A DNA stretch of 64,000 nt from Prochlorococcus marinus XMU1411 (GTDB lineage: Bacteria > Cyanobacteriota > Cyanobacteriia > PCC-6307 > Cyanobiaceae): NCBI RefSeq assembly GCF_017696075.1, contig NZ_JAAORI010000003.1, positions 62,001 through 126,000 of the forward strand, given 5' to 3'. The position numbers were made by a program, and so were the translations under genes. Below the pieces are notes generated by a model that made no database searches, was not told where the DNA came from, and was given only the letters and a program-made list of their open reading frames with translations. Of the stretch, positions 55,381 through 64,000 are shown piece after piece (position 1 is the first letter of the stretch; each line of letters opens with the position of its first letter).

Positions 55381-56378
55381 ACAGTAGTAACTTAGAAAAC
55401 TTTAACTATAAATCTCCAACTAGGGATGAAGTTGTGCCTTCAAGAAAAAGATTAACTTTGCCACCTTGGCTTGAGGTGGCAAAACCTAGATTAATCCCAC
55501 TTTTACTGGCGACAACTTTAGGAGGAATGGCTTTAACAGACGAATGGCCTTTGTCTTCACCAAAGCTTATCTGCACTTTAGGAGGCGGCGCTTTGGCAGC
55601 AGCAGCAGCAGGAGCTCTTAATTGCTTGTGGGAAATGGAATTAGATAAAAGGATGACAAGAACTAGCAAAAGAGCCTTGCCAGCAGGAAAATTGTCATCT
55701 GAGACTGTATTTTTAGCTGCCGTATCATGTACTTTGGCAGCTTCGATGCTTTTAGTAAGTGGTGTAAATTATTTGGCTGCGGGATTAACTCTTCTTGGTT
55801 TATTTAGCTATGTAATTTTATATACAGTTATTTTGAAACCTCGTACAACCAAAAATATTGTTTTCGGAGGAGTTGCTGGCGCGATACCACCTTTAGTTGG
55901 TGCATCGGCCGCCACAGGGCATGTAGGTCTTAGTGGTTGGTGGTTGTTTGGTTTAGTTATGTTATGGACTCCAGCTCATTTTTGGGCACTTGCAATTTTA
56001 TTGAAGGACGATTACGCATCTGTTGGTATTCCTATGCTCCCTTCTGTTAAGGGATCTGTTTTTACTGCTAAAGCAATTTCTCGTTATGGATGGGCAACAG
56101 TTTTAATGAGTATTATGGGGGTTTTTGCTTTACCTGAAGGGGGTCTCTTATACGGAATTATGTTATTGCCATTTAATGGAAGACTTTTGCAATTAATAAA
56201 TGAATTAAAGAAATCTCCTGATGATCTTTCAAGAGCAAAGTCTCTTTTTAGGTGGTCTATTCTATATATGTTTGGTATTTGTCTTTTGTTATTAATTTCC
56301 AGAACCCAGCTATCCGTAGAATTTGAGCAGCAATCACTTCAAATATTTTTCTCTATAGTGTCTCTTCTTAGTAATTAA
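55377..56378 (+). CDS. ctaB: Protoheme IX farnesyltransferase (heme O synthase)
   Basis: Converts heme b to heme O, the step before CtaA. A UbiA-superfamily membrane enzyme of 333 residues. The first Asp-rich motif is [20 protein letters not shown], and the conserved [14 protein letters not shown] and [17 protein letters not shown] follow. An N-terminal extension of about 30 residues precedes the first membrane segment. It follows ctaA with overlap, so maturation genes form one unit facing the structural genes. Confidence 0.97.
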   Translation: MNSSNLENFNYKSPTRDEVVPSRKRLTLPPWLEVAKPRLIPLLLATTLGGMALTDEWPLSSPKLICTLGGGALAAAAAGALNCLWEMELDKRMTRTSKRALPAGKLSSETVFLAAVSCTLAASMLLVSGVNYLAAGLTLLGLFSYVILYTVILKPRTTKNIVFGGVAGAIPPLVGASAATGHVGLSGWWLFGLVMLWTPAHFWALAILLKDDYASVGIPMLPSVKGSVFTAKAISRYGWATVLMSIMGVFALPEGGLLYGIMLLPFNGRLLQLINELKKSPDDLSRAKSLFRWSILYMFGICLLLLISRTQLSVEFEQQSLQIFFSIVSLLSN

Positions 56379-56417
56379 ATTAGATGTAAAATGTTATATA
56401 AGTAAATAGTAAGTTTG

Positions 56418-57434
56418 ATGAATTATATAAAAGTTAAAGGGCTCTCAAAATCTTATTCAGATATCAAGGCATTAAAAAATTTATCGATGGAAATTGAAGC
56501 CGGCACATTATTCGGAATACTAGGTCCAAATGGTGCTGGCAAATCAACACTAATAAAAATACTCGCTACTTTAATAGAGCCTGATAGTGGAGAAGTTTTT
56601 ATTAATAATATTAATCTGATAAAAAATTCAAGGAACATTAGAGAATTAATTGGTTATGTTGCCCAGGATATTGCACTTGATAAAATATTAACTGGACGAG
56701 AGCTTTTGGATTTTCAATCAGATTTATATCACATCAACAAAAACAAAAAATTTGAAAGGATAAAGAAATTAATAGATCAATTAGAAATGAATGATTGGAT
56801 TGATCGTAAGTGTGGAACTTATTCAGGGGGAATGAAAAGAAGAATAGATCTTGCAGCTGGACTTTTACATTTGCCGAAAGTATTAATATTGGATGAACCT
56901 ACAGTTGGTTTAGATATTGAAAGCAGAAATATTATATGGCAACTTTTGAAAGATTTGAGAAATAATGGAATGACTATTATTTTAAGCAGTCACTATCTTG
57001 ATGAAATAGATAAATTGGCAGACAGATTAGTGATAATTGATGATGGAAGAGTCATAGCACAAGGGACTCCTGCAGAGCTCAAAAATAAATTAGGAGGTGA
57101 TAGAGTAACTTTGAAAGTAAGAGAATTTAGTAATCAGGAAGAAGCAAAAAATATATGTCAAATTTTATCTTCAATAGATGGAATTAGTCAGATTATCATA
57201 AATGAAGCTCAAGGTTTCTCGATAAATTTTGTGGCAGATAAGGAAAAAGATTTACTTACGAAACTCAAAGTGGAATTGGCCTTCTCAAAGTTTGAAATTT
57301 TTTCTCTAACCCAAAGTCAACCAAGCTTAGATGATGTATATCTTCAGGCAACTGGGAAAACATTATTGGATGCCGAAATTTCTATGGCAGGGAAAAGAGA
57401 CCTTAAAAAAGAATCAAAGCAATCAATGCGATAA
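56418..57434 (+). CDS. ABC-2 type exporter ATPase (DrrA-like)
   Basis: A 338-residue ATPase: Walker A GPNGAGKSTLIKIL (about 36-49), Q-loop YVAQDIALD, signature YSGGMKRRIDLAAGLL, Walker B VLILDEPTVGLD and switch His in LSSHYLDE. A C-terminal domain (about 230-339) is typical of the daunorubicin-exporter subgroup. Its partner permease follows after 48 bases. The substrate is not known. A TTG precedes the ATG used here. It lies 39 bases after ctaB and may be read with it. Confidence 0.9.
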   Translation: MNYIKVKGLSKSYSDIKALKNLSMEIEAGTLFGILGPNGAGKSTLIKILATLIEPDSGEVFINNINLIKNSRNIRELIGYVAQDIALDKILTGRELLDFQSDLYHINKNKKFERIKKLIDQLEMNDWIDRKCGTYSGGMKRRIDLAAGLLHLPKVLILDEPTVGLDIESRNIIWQLLKDLRNNGMTIILSSHYLDEIDKLADRLVIIDDGRVIAQGTPAELKNKLGGDRVTLKVREFSNQEEAKNICQILSSIDGISQIIINEAQGFSINFVADKEKDLLTKLKVELAFSKFEIFSLTQSQPSLDDVYLQATGKTLLDAEISMAGKRDLKKESKQSMR

Positions 57435-57482
57435 AAAAACTTTTGGTTAACTAACTATAATGAAAACTAAATACTGCTAATT

Positions 57483-58307
57483 ATGGAATTACAACAGTAT
57501 AATTTATTTTTTTTATATCAAGAAACATTCGCCTTAACAAAGAGGTTATTTATTCAATTAAAAAGAAGACCATCAACTCTTTTAGCAGGAATATTACAAC
57601 CCATAATTTGGCTTTTTTTATTTGGGGCTCTATTCTCTAAAGCTCCTGAAGGTTTTTTACCAGGAGTTGATTCTTATGGGAACTTTTTAGGGGCGGGACT
57701 TATTGTTTTTACTGCTTTTAGTGGAGCCTTAAACTCTGGTCTTCCTTTAATGTTTGATAGAGAGTTTGGATTTCTTAATAGATTACTTGTGGCTCCTTTA
57801 ACTAGCAGATTATCCATAGTTTTATCTTCTTTTATTTATATAACAATCCTAAGCTTTGTTCAGAGTATTGTAATTATGGTTGTTTCATACATTTTAGGTT
57901 ATGGATGGCCTAACTTATATGGTTTAGGAATTGTTTTTACAACACTAATTCTATTGGTTCTTTTTGTGACATCAATAAGTTTATGTTTAGCGTTTGTCTT
58001 GCCCGGACATATTGAATTAATCGCTCTTATATTTGTGATAAACTTACCTCTTCTTTTCGCAAGCACTGCTCTAGCTCCAATCTCTTTCATGCCAAATTGG
58101 CTTGGTTGGTTAGCCTCATTAAATCCATTAACTTTTGCGATTGAACCAATTAGGACTGCTTATACAGAAACTATGAATTTAGAATTAGTAGCGTTACATG
58201 CCCCATATGGTGATTTAACTTGTAAGAGTTGTATATCAATTTTATTTTCATTAACAGTTTTTTCCTTGATTATCATAAGGCCACTGTTAAATAGAAAGTT
58301 AAATTAA
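57483..58307 (+). CDS. ABC-2 type exporter permease (DrrB-like)
   Basis: A 274-residue membrane protein with six hydrophobic segments. ABC-2 features are KRRPSTLLAGILQPIIWLFLFGALFS near the N-terminus, NSGLPLMFDREFGFLNRLLVAPL before the third segment, and the late LNPLTFAIEPIRTAY. With the ATPase just upstream it forms a two-gene exporter. Conserved next to ctaA-ctaB in picocyanobacteria as I recall, which hints at a membrane or heme-related cargo, but this is unproven. Confidence 0.9.
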   Translation: MELQQYNLFFLYQETFALTKRLFIQLKRRPSTLLAGILQPIIWLFLFGALFSKAPEGFLPGVDSYGNFLGAGLIVFTAFSGALNSGLPLMFDREFGFLNRLLVAPLTSRLSIVLSSFIYITILSFVQSIVIMVVSYILGYGWPNLYGLGIVFTTLILLVLFVTSISLCLAFVLPGHIELIALIFVINLPLLFASTALAPISFMPNWLGWLASLNPLTFAIEPIRTAYTETMNLELVALHAPYGDLTCKSCISILFSLTVFSLIIIRPLLNRKLN

Positions 58308-58375
58308 TAAATTTATGCTTTTAAAAAATCATCTAATAGAAGTTTTTAAAAAAGCCTCTTCAGCAAAAAAACATT

Positions 58376-58705
58376 TTGCTTAAAGAAAATATTGTCCTTA
58401 AGTGGGTTCATAGATTTGGGATTGATTCGTTAAATGATTTATTAATCCATACCCCAGTTCTAAGGGAATATAAGTTTGAAGAAGAAAATCAAGAACAAAT
58501 TAGTCTTGAATCTTTTAAAACTTTAGAAAATTTAGAAGAAACAAATTGTGAATCAAATTACTTAAAAATTTCTAACAAAAATCAAGTCTTCAATACTAAA
58601 CTAGAGTCTAATCAAATACATCAATATATTAAAACCCCAAAATTACCACTACCTAATATTAAAAATTTAAGAAAATGGATTAATAAAGATAAAAAAGCTA
58701 GTTAG
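58376..58705 (+). CDS. Small protein of unknown function, possibly 5'-frameshifted
   Basis: A 109-residue soluble protein: a conserved-looking start (VLKWVHRFGIDSLNDLLIHTPVLREY) then an acidic, Asn-rich linker and a basic end. No family is recognised. The only start is TTG. An ATG at 58315 opens another frame (MLLKNHLIEVFKKASSAKK) that closes just after an A7 run at 58365-58371; removing one A would join both into a protein of about 129 residues. The true N-terminus is therefore uncertain. Convergent with groEL, 3 bases apart. Confidence 0.6.
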   Translation: MLKENIVLKWVHRFGIDSLNDLLIHTPVLREYKFEEENQEQISLESFKTLENLEETNCESNYLKISNKNQVFNTKLESNQIHQYIKTPKLPLPNIKNLRKWINKDKKAS

Positions 58706-58708
58706 TTT

Positions 58709-60454
58709 TTACATCATACCTGGCATACCCATGCCGCCCATACCTGGCATACCCATACCTCCCATACCTGGCATACCCATGCCGCCCATACCTGGCATGC
58801 CCATACCTCCCATACCTGGCATGCCCATACCTCCCATGCCTCCCATTGGATCTCCACCTGGTCCTCCTGGGGCTGCGGCTTCAGGCTCTGGAATGTCAGC
58901 CATCGCAACTTCTGTTGTGAGGAGCATAGCTGCAATAGATACTGAATCTTGAAGAGCTAATCTTATTACTTTGGTTGGATCTAATATTCCTGAATCCTTT
59001 AAATCCTCATATTTTCCTGAATTAGCATTGAAGCCTTTGTTAAGTCTTTTAATTTCAGCGACAACTACATCACCATTAAACCCAGCATTTTTTGCTATTT
59101 GTTTAGTAGGTTCCAAAAGGGCTTCTTTTAATATATTTATCCCTGTTCTTAAATCATCGGAAGATGTTTGACTTAAATTTAAAAGGTTATCTGATATTTC
59201 AATTAAAGTTTGTCCACCTCCAGAAACTACACCCTCCTCAATAGCAGCTTTCGTAGCATTAAGGGAATCTTCGATTCTTAACTTTTTGAACTTCATCTCT
59301 GTTTCTGTTGCAGCCCCAACTTTGATAAGTGCTACTCCTCCAGCTAGTTTTGCTATCCTTTCATTGATTTTGTCCTGATCATACTCTGAGTCTGTTATTT
59401 CAACTTCTCTCTTTAATTTTTCTACTCGCGCTTTAACTAAATCCTTAGTGTCTTCGAAGGCAACTATTGTAGTTTTGTCCTTCGTGATAGTTATTTTTTT
59501 TGCTTTACCTAAATCATTAATCGATACTTTATCAAGTGTCATCGATTTATCTTCACTAATTAACTTAGCTCCTGTAAGTATTGCAATATCCTCAAGGGCA
59601 GCTTTTCTTCTTTCACCAAATAACGGAGCTCTTACTGAAGCTACATTTAACACTCCACTATTCTTATTCAAAACTAGTGTGGTTAAAGCCTCTCCTTCGA
59701 TATCTTCAGCAAGAATTAAAAAAGGTGAGCCTGATTTCTGAATTTCTTCAAGTATGGGAACCAGATCAACTAAAGTTGAGATTTTTTGATCAGTTATTAA
59801 TATTTTAGGGTTTTCAAGTTCACAAACTTGTCTTTCTTGGTCTGTTACGAAATATGGAGAACTATAGCCTCTATCAAAAGACATTCCTTCTGTTATATCT
59901 AATTCTGTATCTAGTGATTGAGATTCTTCAACAGTTATTACACCATCAGAGGTAACAATATCCATGGCCTTTGAAATTATAGATCCAATTTCTTCATCCC
60001 CTCCAGCACTAACTGTTGCAACTTTTTGGATATCAGAACCACTTAATGAAATACTTTTGGAACTTAATTTTTCTAAAACAAAAGCTAGGCCTACCTCCAT
60101 ACCTTTTTTTAACTCCATGGGACTGGCACCAGAAGCAATATTTTTTAATCCCTCCTGAACCATCTTTTGAGCCAAAATAGTAGCTGTTGTAGTTCCATCA
60201 CCAGCACTCTCTTTTGTCTTAGATGCAACTTGTTCTATTAATTTCGCACCTAAATTAGAAATAGGGTTTTCAATCTCAATCTCTTTAGCAACAGTGGATC
60301 CATCTCTTACTATATCTGGTGAACCGAATTTTCTCTCTATTACTACGTTTTTTGCTTTCGGCCCAATAGTAACCTTTACTGCATTAGCTACGAAATTTAC
60401 ACCTTTTTCTAGCTCTTCTCTTGATTCATTAGAAAAACTTAACTGTTTTGCCAT
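58709..60454 (-). CDS. groEL: Chaperonin GroEL with extended GGM tail
   Basis: The 60-kDa chaperonin, 581 residues, longer than the usual 540-550. ATP-site segments are [14 protein letters not shown], the [11 protein letters not shown] motif (as [10 protein letters not shown] near 86-95) and [11 protein letters not shown] near 405-415. The C-terminus is Gly/Met-rich, with five copies of an 8-residue unit (GMPGMGGM). It has no adjacent groES, so it is likely the second, stand-alone cyanobacterial copy. No CIRCE inverted repeat is seen in the 131-base upstream gap. Confidence 0.96.
   Translation of the reverse strand: MAKQLSFSNESREELEKGVNFVANAVKVTIGPKAKNVVIERKFGSPDIVRDGSTVAKEIEIENPISNLGAKLIEQVASKTKESAGDGTTTATILAQKMVQEGLKNIASGASPMELKKGMEVGLAFVLEKLSSKSISLSGSDIQKVATVSAGGDEEIGSIISKAMDIVTSDGVITVEESQSLDTELDITEGMSFDRGYSSPYFVTDQERQVCELENPKILITDQKISTLVDLVPILEEIQKSGSPFLILAEDIEGEALTTLVLNKNSGVLNVASVRAPLFGERRKAALEDIAILTGAKLISEDKSMTLDKVSINDLGKAKKITITKDKTTIVAFEDTKDLVKARVEKLKREVEITDSEYDQDKINERIAKLAGGVALIKVGAATETEMKFKKLRIEDSLNATKAAIEEGVVSGGGQTLIEISDNLLNLSQTSSDDLRTGINILKEALLEPTKQIAKNAGFNGDVVVAEIKRLNKGFNANSGKYEDLKDSGILDPTKVIRLALQDSVSIAAMLLTTEVAMADIPEPEAAAPGGPGGDPMGGMGGMGMPGMGGMGMPGMGGMGMPGMGGMGMPGMGGMGMPGMM
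58719..58838 (-). repeat. Five tandem 24-bp units coding the GroEL GGM tail
   Basis: Units start at 58719, 58743, 58767, 58791 and 58815, each 24 bases and each coding eight residues of the Gly-Met-Pro tail. Units 1 and 3 are identical, and units 2 and 4 differ at one base, which suggests expansion by 48-base pairs. Length changes keep the frame. Confidence 0.9.
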
Positions 60455-60585
60455 GTTTATTCAGTCTTTTATCTTATTCTAATCTCCCACAGAATCATTT
60501 TTAAGGGATATTTAATTAAGTGGGGAAAGCCGAATTTCTTTTAATGAGACATACAAATTTATTCAAATAAGAGTATCTTTAATAT

Positions 60586-60765
60586 ATGGATGAAACTAAT
60601 AATCTTATTTTTACTCTTACCGCAATCCTAGCGATTGCAATGACACTAATTTACTTCCCTCTAAGATTTTTCTTGACTTTAACTGCTAGAAGTCGAAGAC
60701 TAAAACTTTTAAAAAAAATTAGAAGTTTAAGAGATGAATTGGGCCAACCTTACGAAAGTACTTAA
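60586..60765 (+). CDS. 59-residue single-pass membrane protein
   Basis: A short frame from ATG 60586 to TAA 60765. It has one hydrophobic segment about residues 7-33, then a basic cytoplasmic tail (TARSRRLKLLKKIRSLRDELG). The layout is that of a conserved small cyanobacterial membrane protein; I recognise no named family. Its last base abuts the last base of the convergent fabG, which supports its being a real, tightly packed gene. It is divergent from groEL. Confidence 0.65.
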   Translation: MDETNNLIFTLTAILAIAMTLIYFPLRFFLTLTARSRRLKLLKKIRSLRDELGQPYEST

Positions 60766-61515
60766 TTAAATACTCATACCCCCATCTATACTAATTGTTT
60801 GTCCTGTAATGTAACTTCCAGCGTTACTTGAAACTAAAAAGGATACTAAGTTTGCAATTTGAGAACAACTTCCTAATTTCCGTAAAGGAATAACTTTAAG
60901 AATATCTTCAGTATTAAGTTTTTCAGTCATCTCTGTTTCTATAAAGCCTGGAGCTATTGCATTTACGTTTATACCTCTTGAAGCAAATTCTTTAGCGCAA
61001 GTTTTGGTGAATCCAATAACTCCAGCTTTGGCTGCAGAATAATTTGCTTGGCCGGGATTACCAATTAATCCAACAACAGATGAAATATTTACGATGCTAC
61101 CACTTCTTTTTTTCATCATAAATTTTGAAGCATATTTTGTACAAAGAAAAACTCCTTTTAAGTTTGTATTTAATACGTCATCCCATTGTTCCGATTTCAT
61201 TCTCATCAATAGTCCGTCTCTAGTAATACCAGCATTGTTAATGAGGATATCAATGGTGCCATTGATTTTTATAATTTCTTCAAAAGCTGAACTCACAGAA
61301 TCCTCTTTTGAAACATCAAATTTTAATTTATGAGCTTTACCTCCTGAATTTTTTATTGAACTTACTACTTCTTCAGCTTTTTCATCTGATGAAGAGTAAT
61401 TAATAAAAACTTCTGCTCCTAAGCGGCTTAGTTCTAAAGCAATTTCTTTACCAATTCCTCTGCTAGCTCCAGTGATTAAAGCGACTTTGCCTGATAATGA
61501 ATCTGTATTTGACAT
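60766..61515 (-). CDS. fabG: 3-oxoacyl-[acyl-carrier-protein] reductase
   Basis: The NADPH-dependent first reduction of each fatty-acid elongation cycle. An SDR of 249 residues: cofactor motif TGASRGIGKEIA (about 15-26), NNAG near 92, catalytic Ser in NISSVVGLIGN, Tyr-x3-Lys in NYSAAKAGVIGFTK, and the FabG-type end ITGQTISIDGGMSI. All catalytic residues are in place. Divergent from ispD across 93 bases. Confidence 0.94.
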   Translation of the reverse strand: MSNTDSLSGKVALITGASRGIGKEIALELSRLGAEVFINYSSSDEKAEEVVSSIKNSGGKAHKLKFDVSKEDSVSSAFEEIIKINGTIDILINNAGITRDGLLMRMKSEQWDDVLNTNLKGVFLCTKYASKFMMKKRSGSIVNISSVVGLIGNPGQANYSAAKAGVIGFTKTCAKEFASRGINVNAIAPGFIETEMTEKLNTEDILKVIPLRKLGSCSQIANLVSFLVSSNAGSYITGQTISIDGGMSI

Positions 61516-61608
61516 TGTGCGATTTTTATAATCTTCAATCGTAGTACTATTTGTGTAAAGATATAGCTTTTATTTATAATTGTCTAGAAAATATTAAGAC
61601 CTTTTATC

Positions 61609-62280
61609 GTGCACTTTTTAATACCAGCTGCAGGCAGTGGTAGCAGAATGAAAGCTGGAAAAAATAAATTACTTATTGATTTAGAGGGAGAGTCTTTGAT
61701 TTATTGGACACTTAAATCTGTATTTTCTGCAAGCTCTATAAACTGGGTTGGAATAATTGGGCAACCAAAAGATAAAGAATTATTATTAAATTCAGCAAAG
61801 AATTTTGCTAATAAAGTGCATTGGATTAATGGTGGAGACACAAGACAACAATCAGTTTTTAATGGTTTAAACGCGCTGCCAAAAGATGCTGAAAAAGTTT
61901 TAATACATGATGGTGCTAGATGTCTAATTAATCCTGAATTAATAGACCAATGTGCTAGGCAACTAGATGAAAATGAAGCTGTTATTTTGGCTACTAAGGT
62001 AACTGACACAATAAAGATTGTTGATAATGAAGGTTTTATTAAAGAAACACCAGATAGAAATTATTTATGGGCAGCGCAAACTCCTCAGGGCTTTTTAGTA
62101 GATAGATTAAAAAAAGCTCATATGATGGCAATTGATAAAAACTGGAAAGTCACAGATGATGCCTCACTATTCGAAATGCTTAATTGGAAAGTGAAGATTA
62201 TTGAAGGAACTTATTCAAATATAAAAATTACATCTCCTATAGATTTGAAAATTGCAAAACTTTTTGTGAATAACCCTTAG
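61609..62280 (+). CDS. ispD: 2-C-methyl-D-erythritol 4-phosphate cytidylyltransferase
   Basis: The third step of the MEP isoprenoid pathway, which supplies the prenyl chains used by the chlG, menG and ubiA steps in this window. The 223-residue protein has the nucleotide-binding [15 protein letters not shown] (6-20), [11 protein letters not shown] near 102, and VTDDASLFE near 180. The start is GTG. Its 3' end overlaps the convergent carboxypeptidase gene by four bases. Confidence 0.96.
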   Translation: MHFLIPAAGSGSRMKAGKNKLLIDLEGESLIYWTLKSVFSASSINWVGIIGQPKDKELLLNSAKNFANKVHWINGGDTRQQSVFNGLNALPKDAEKVLIHDGARCLINPELIDQCARQLDENEAVILATKVTDTIKIVDNEGFIKETPDRNYLWAAQTPQGFLVDRLKKAHMMAIDKNWKVTDDASLFEMLNWKVKIIEGTYSNIKITSPIDLKIAKLFVNNP

Positions 62281-63149
62281 TTAAAAGATGTATCGATACT
62301 AAGAATGCCATCATCACCATTTAAGGTAGCTTCGTATCCTAAAGGAATGCAAGCATTTCCCGATATGTGGCCTATTGGGAGGTCAAAAAGAATAGGAAAA
62401 TCAAACTCTTGGAGTCTTTCAATAATGCAGTTTTTTAGTAAATCTTTCCATTCAAGGTCGCAGGAATCATTAGAAAAACTTCCAAATCCAATACCAGCAA
62501 TTTCAGTAAGTGTTTTAGTCATTCTGAGGTAAGTCAACATGCGATCAATTTTATAAATATCTTCATTAATATCTTCAAAAATTATTATTTTCCCTTTGCA
62601 ATCTGGAAAGTGATTAGTACCAATTAAAAAAGTAGCAATAGTTAAGTTAGAAACGATAATTTCTCCTTTAGCTTTTCCATCTCTTAAAGGAATTCCTCTT
62701 ATGTCCTCAACATATCCCTCAAAAAGTAAATTTCTTAATCTCTCAAGACTCCACTCTGGCTCTTTAAAAAGGCCAGTAACCATTGGGCCATGAATAGAAC
62801 CTATAAATCCTTGAGAATATTTAGATAGTAATAGAGAACATGTATCTGAGAAGCCAAGCATTAAACCATGCTGCCAAGAAGGTTCTTTTTCTAAAAGTCT
62901 TGCTGAACCCCAGCCTCCTTTTGCAAAAATGATTAGCTTACTATTTTGTGCTTTTTCCAGTTCTTCAAATCTAGTTAAATCATCACCTGCAAAATAACCA
63001 AATTTTTTTGATAGAGAATTATTTTCATTAATTTCCAAGCCCCATTTTTTTAAGATTTCTATACCTTTTTGAAAATTTTCGTCTTCATCAATAAAGGAGC
63101 TTGGAGCTAAAATATCTATTAGATCCCCTTTTTTTAATCTAAAAACCAT
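62277..63149 (-). CDS. LD-carboxypeptidase, peptidase family S66
   Basis: Cleaves the L-D bond of muropeptides in peptidoglycan recycling (LdcA), or related amide bonds (MccF). In 290 residues the family motifs are [13 protein letters not shown] (about 75-87), the nucleophilic Ser in [13 protein letters not shown], the catalytic Glu in [17 protein letters not shown] and His in [15 protein letters not shown]. The triad is complete. No signal peptide, so a cytosolic LdcA-like role is likely. It is 9 bases downstream of ubiA on the same strand. Confidence 0.9.
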   Translation of the reverse strand: MVFRLKKGDLIDILAPSSFIDEDENFQKGIEILKKWGLEINENNSLSKKFGYFAGDDLTRFEELEKAQNSKLIIFAKGGWGSARLLEKEPSWQHGLMLGFSDTCSLLLSKYSQGFIGSIHGPMVTGLFKEPEWSLERLRNLLFEGYVEDIRGIPLRDGKAKGEIIVSNLTIATFLIGTNHFPDCKGKIIIFEDINEDIYKIDRMLTYLRMTKTLTEIAGIGFGSFSNDSCDLEWKDLLKNCIIERLQEFDFPILFDLPIGHISGNACIPLGYEATLNGDDGILSIDTSFN

Positions 63150-63158
63150 ATTTAGAAT

Positions 63159-64000
63159 TTATGAGGCAAGAATAATTCCTAATAAAAGGACTCCTCCATA
63201 AATTGATTGATTTTTGAAGTGATTCCCAATATTTTTTATTGATTGCTTTTCCTCAGGAAATACTTTTAGTATATCTCTCTGCATTAAGATTGAAGTTGTA
63301 AGACAAATTGGCCAAAAAATAAAATCCATTTGATTAATAAATGCGCATAATGCTAGGAAACAAGAAGTTAAAAAATAACAAATTTGAATAGTTATTCTTG
63401 TATTGTTCTGGAGGTTGACAGCGGAACTATTTATTCCAATTTTGATATCATATTTTTTATCTGCTAAAGCATAAATCGTGTCAAAGCCAAAAGTCCAAAA
63501 AATGGTAGCTAGCCAGCAAAATAATAAAACAATACTATTTAAATTGCCTTCATTTGCGGCCCAGGGAATTAATACAGCAAAACCCCAGCATATGGATAAG
63601 ATTAATTGAGGATATTTAAACCATCTTTTAGCAGAAGGGTAAATTAAAATAATAGGTAAAGCTATAAAAGCAAGTGAAATAGAAAGGATTCTTCCAGGCT
63701 CAGGTAGTGACAAAGTTAAAAAAAAGCTACATAAAATTAAAAAGAAAAGGATTAAATAAGCCGTTTTAAGACTAATTTTATTTGCAGCTAGAGGTCTATT
63801 TTTTGTCCTAACAACTTTTTGATCAATTTTTTTGTCCCAAATATCATTAACCACGCAGCCTAATCCACTTACTATTAGACCTCCCAGTATTATTCTTACC
63901 AACATTAAAAATGTTGGATTAGCATCTGGGGTTAAATATAAACTCCATCCAGCAGGAATAAGTAATATCATTCTTCCAGTCGGTTTATTCCACCTTAATA
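63159..64000 (-). CDS. ubiA: 4-hydroxybenzoate polyprenyltransferase-like (UbiA), start beyond window
   Basis: A UbiA-superfamily membrane prenyltransferase; in cyanobacteria the solanesyl-transferase step of plastoquinone synthesis. Motifs are NDIWDKKIDQKVVRTKNRPLA and ADKKYDIKIG. An ATG at 63971 would give 270 residues, but the frame stays open to the window edge and reads LRWNKPTGRMILLIPAGW, the normal UbiA N-terminal segment, so that ATG is internal and the gene is cut here. About eight hydrophobic segments are seen. It precedes the S66 carboxypeptidase gene. Confidence 0.92.
   Translation of the reverse strand, partial: LRWNKPTGRMILLIPAGWSLYLTPDANPTFLMLVRIILGGLIVSGLGCVVNDIWDKKIDQKVVRTKNRPLAANKISLKTAYLILFFLILCSFFLTLSLPEPGRILSISLAFIALPIILIYPSAKRWFKYPQLILSICWGFAVLIPWAANEGNLNSIVLLFCWLATIFWTFGFDTIYALADKKYDIKIGINSSAVNLQNNTRITIQICYFLTSCFLALCAFINQMDFIFWPICLTTSILMQRDILKVFPEEKQSIKNIGNHFKNQSIYGGVLLLGIILAS

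Noticed and set aside
58731-58952. Pro/Ile/Gly-rich frame (repeats of MPPIPGIP type) on the plus strand.
   Set aside because: It is the complement of the GroEL GGM tail repeat; the repeat keeps all frames open. No independent start context or neighbour supports it.
60455-60585. Searched for a CIRCE (HrcA) inverted repeat ahead of groEL.
   Set aside because: No TTAGCACTC-N9-GAGTGCTAA-like dyad is present, so HrcA control is not claimed.
63159-63971. UbiA with a start at ATG 63971.
   Set aside because: The frame continues upstream with the conserved LRWNKPTGRM segment to the window edge, so this ATG is internal and the gene is cut off.

Overview
The window is a gene-dense, AT-rich stretch of a cyanobacterial chromosome. 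Gene content and gene order match a high-light-adapted Prochlorococcus: chlG, ndhB and menG, the pipX-pipY pair, cyAbrB, a plastid-type pdhC, a TIGR00303-type cobT, and an aa3 oxidase cluster (ctaC-D-E facing ctaA-B). Short gaps, overlapping convergent genes and many small proteins fit a streamlined genome. This genus-level call rests on my memory of gene content, not on a search. No rRNA, tRNA, CRISPR array, prophage or insertion sequence is visible. No gap between genes exceeds about 260 bases. LAYOUT: (1) 1-5390, plus strand: tail of an unknown gene, a DUF1823 protein, der, an ECF-type T component, pipX, pipY, sepF and proC. (2) 5387-8682, minus strand: a GT4 glycosyltransferase, recO, a DeoC-like protein with altered active-site residues, and the ribosome hibernation factor hpf/lrtA. 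(3) 8727-14547, plus strand: lipB, an acyl-ACP/CoA synthetase, a YlqD-like coiled-coil protein, pdhC (behind a clear -10 box and a palindrome) and queA. (4) 14550-18946, minus strand: a sulfur amino-acid block (cysK and two cystathionine-synthase-family enzymes), then rpsD. (5) 19042-26495: yidD, a glutaredoxin-like protein, murE, an SDR, then on the minus strand a class V aminotransferase-like enzyme, an ArsM-like methyltransferase, a DUF4278 mini-protein with a structured leader, and nfu; mqo is on plus. (6) 26552-34505: lepA, an orphan DppC-type permease, trmH, then a compact plus-strand group (DCC thiol protein, TIGR03643, a 43-residue DUF2256 zinc-finger protein, FeS-BCP-type photolyase), two tiny genes and rsmB. 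(7) 34515-42585: a class A penicillin-binding protein, chlG, DUF2862, hisF, menG, a DciA-like protein with a zinc ribbon, birA, a LolD-type ATPase and ndhB. (8) 42761-50693: topA, a lipoprotein with a 99-bp tandem repeat, DUF2232, cobT, a Tat/lipobox solute-binding-like protein, an aldo/keto reductase with ferredoxin-like motifs, and ribE. (9) 50704-58307: cyAbrB, ctaE, ctaD, ctaC on minus; ctaA, ctaB and a DrrAB-type exporter on plus. (10) 58376-64000: a small unknown protein, groEL with a long repeated GGM tail, a 59-residue membrane protein, fabG, ispD, an LD-carboxypeptidase, and ubiA cut by the window end. MOST INTERESTING: the DCC/TIGR03643/DUF2256/photolyase group looks like a light-dependent DNA-repair module. 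Its photolyase appears to have lost the Fe-S cysteine ligands, and it is translationally coupled to a tiny zinc-finger protein. Second-tier signals are the DeoC-like protein without its Schiff-base lysine, the DUF4278 leader, the pdhC and sepF upstream elements, the topA-linked repeat lipoprotein, the GroEL tail repeat, and two possible A-run frameshifts.
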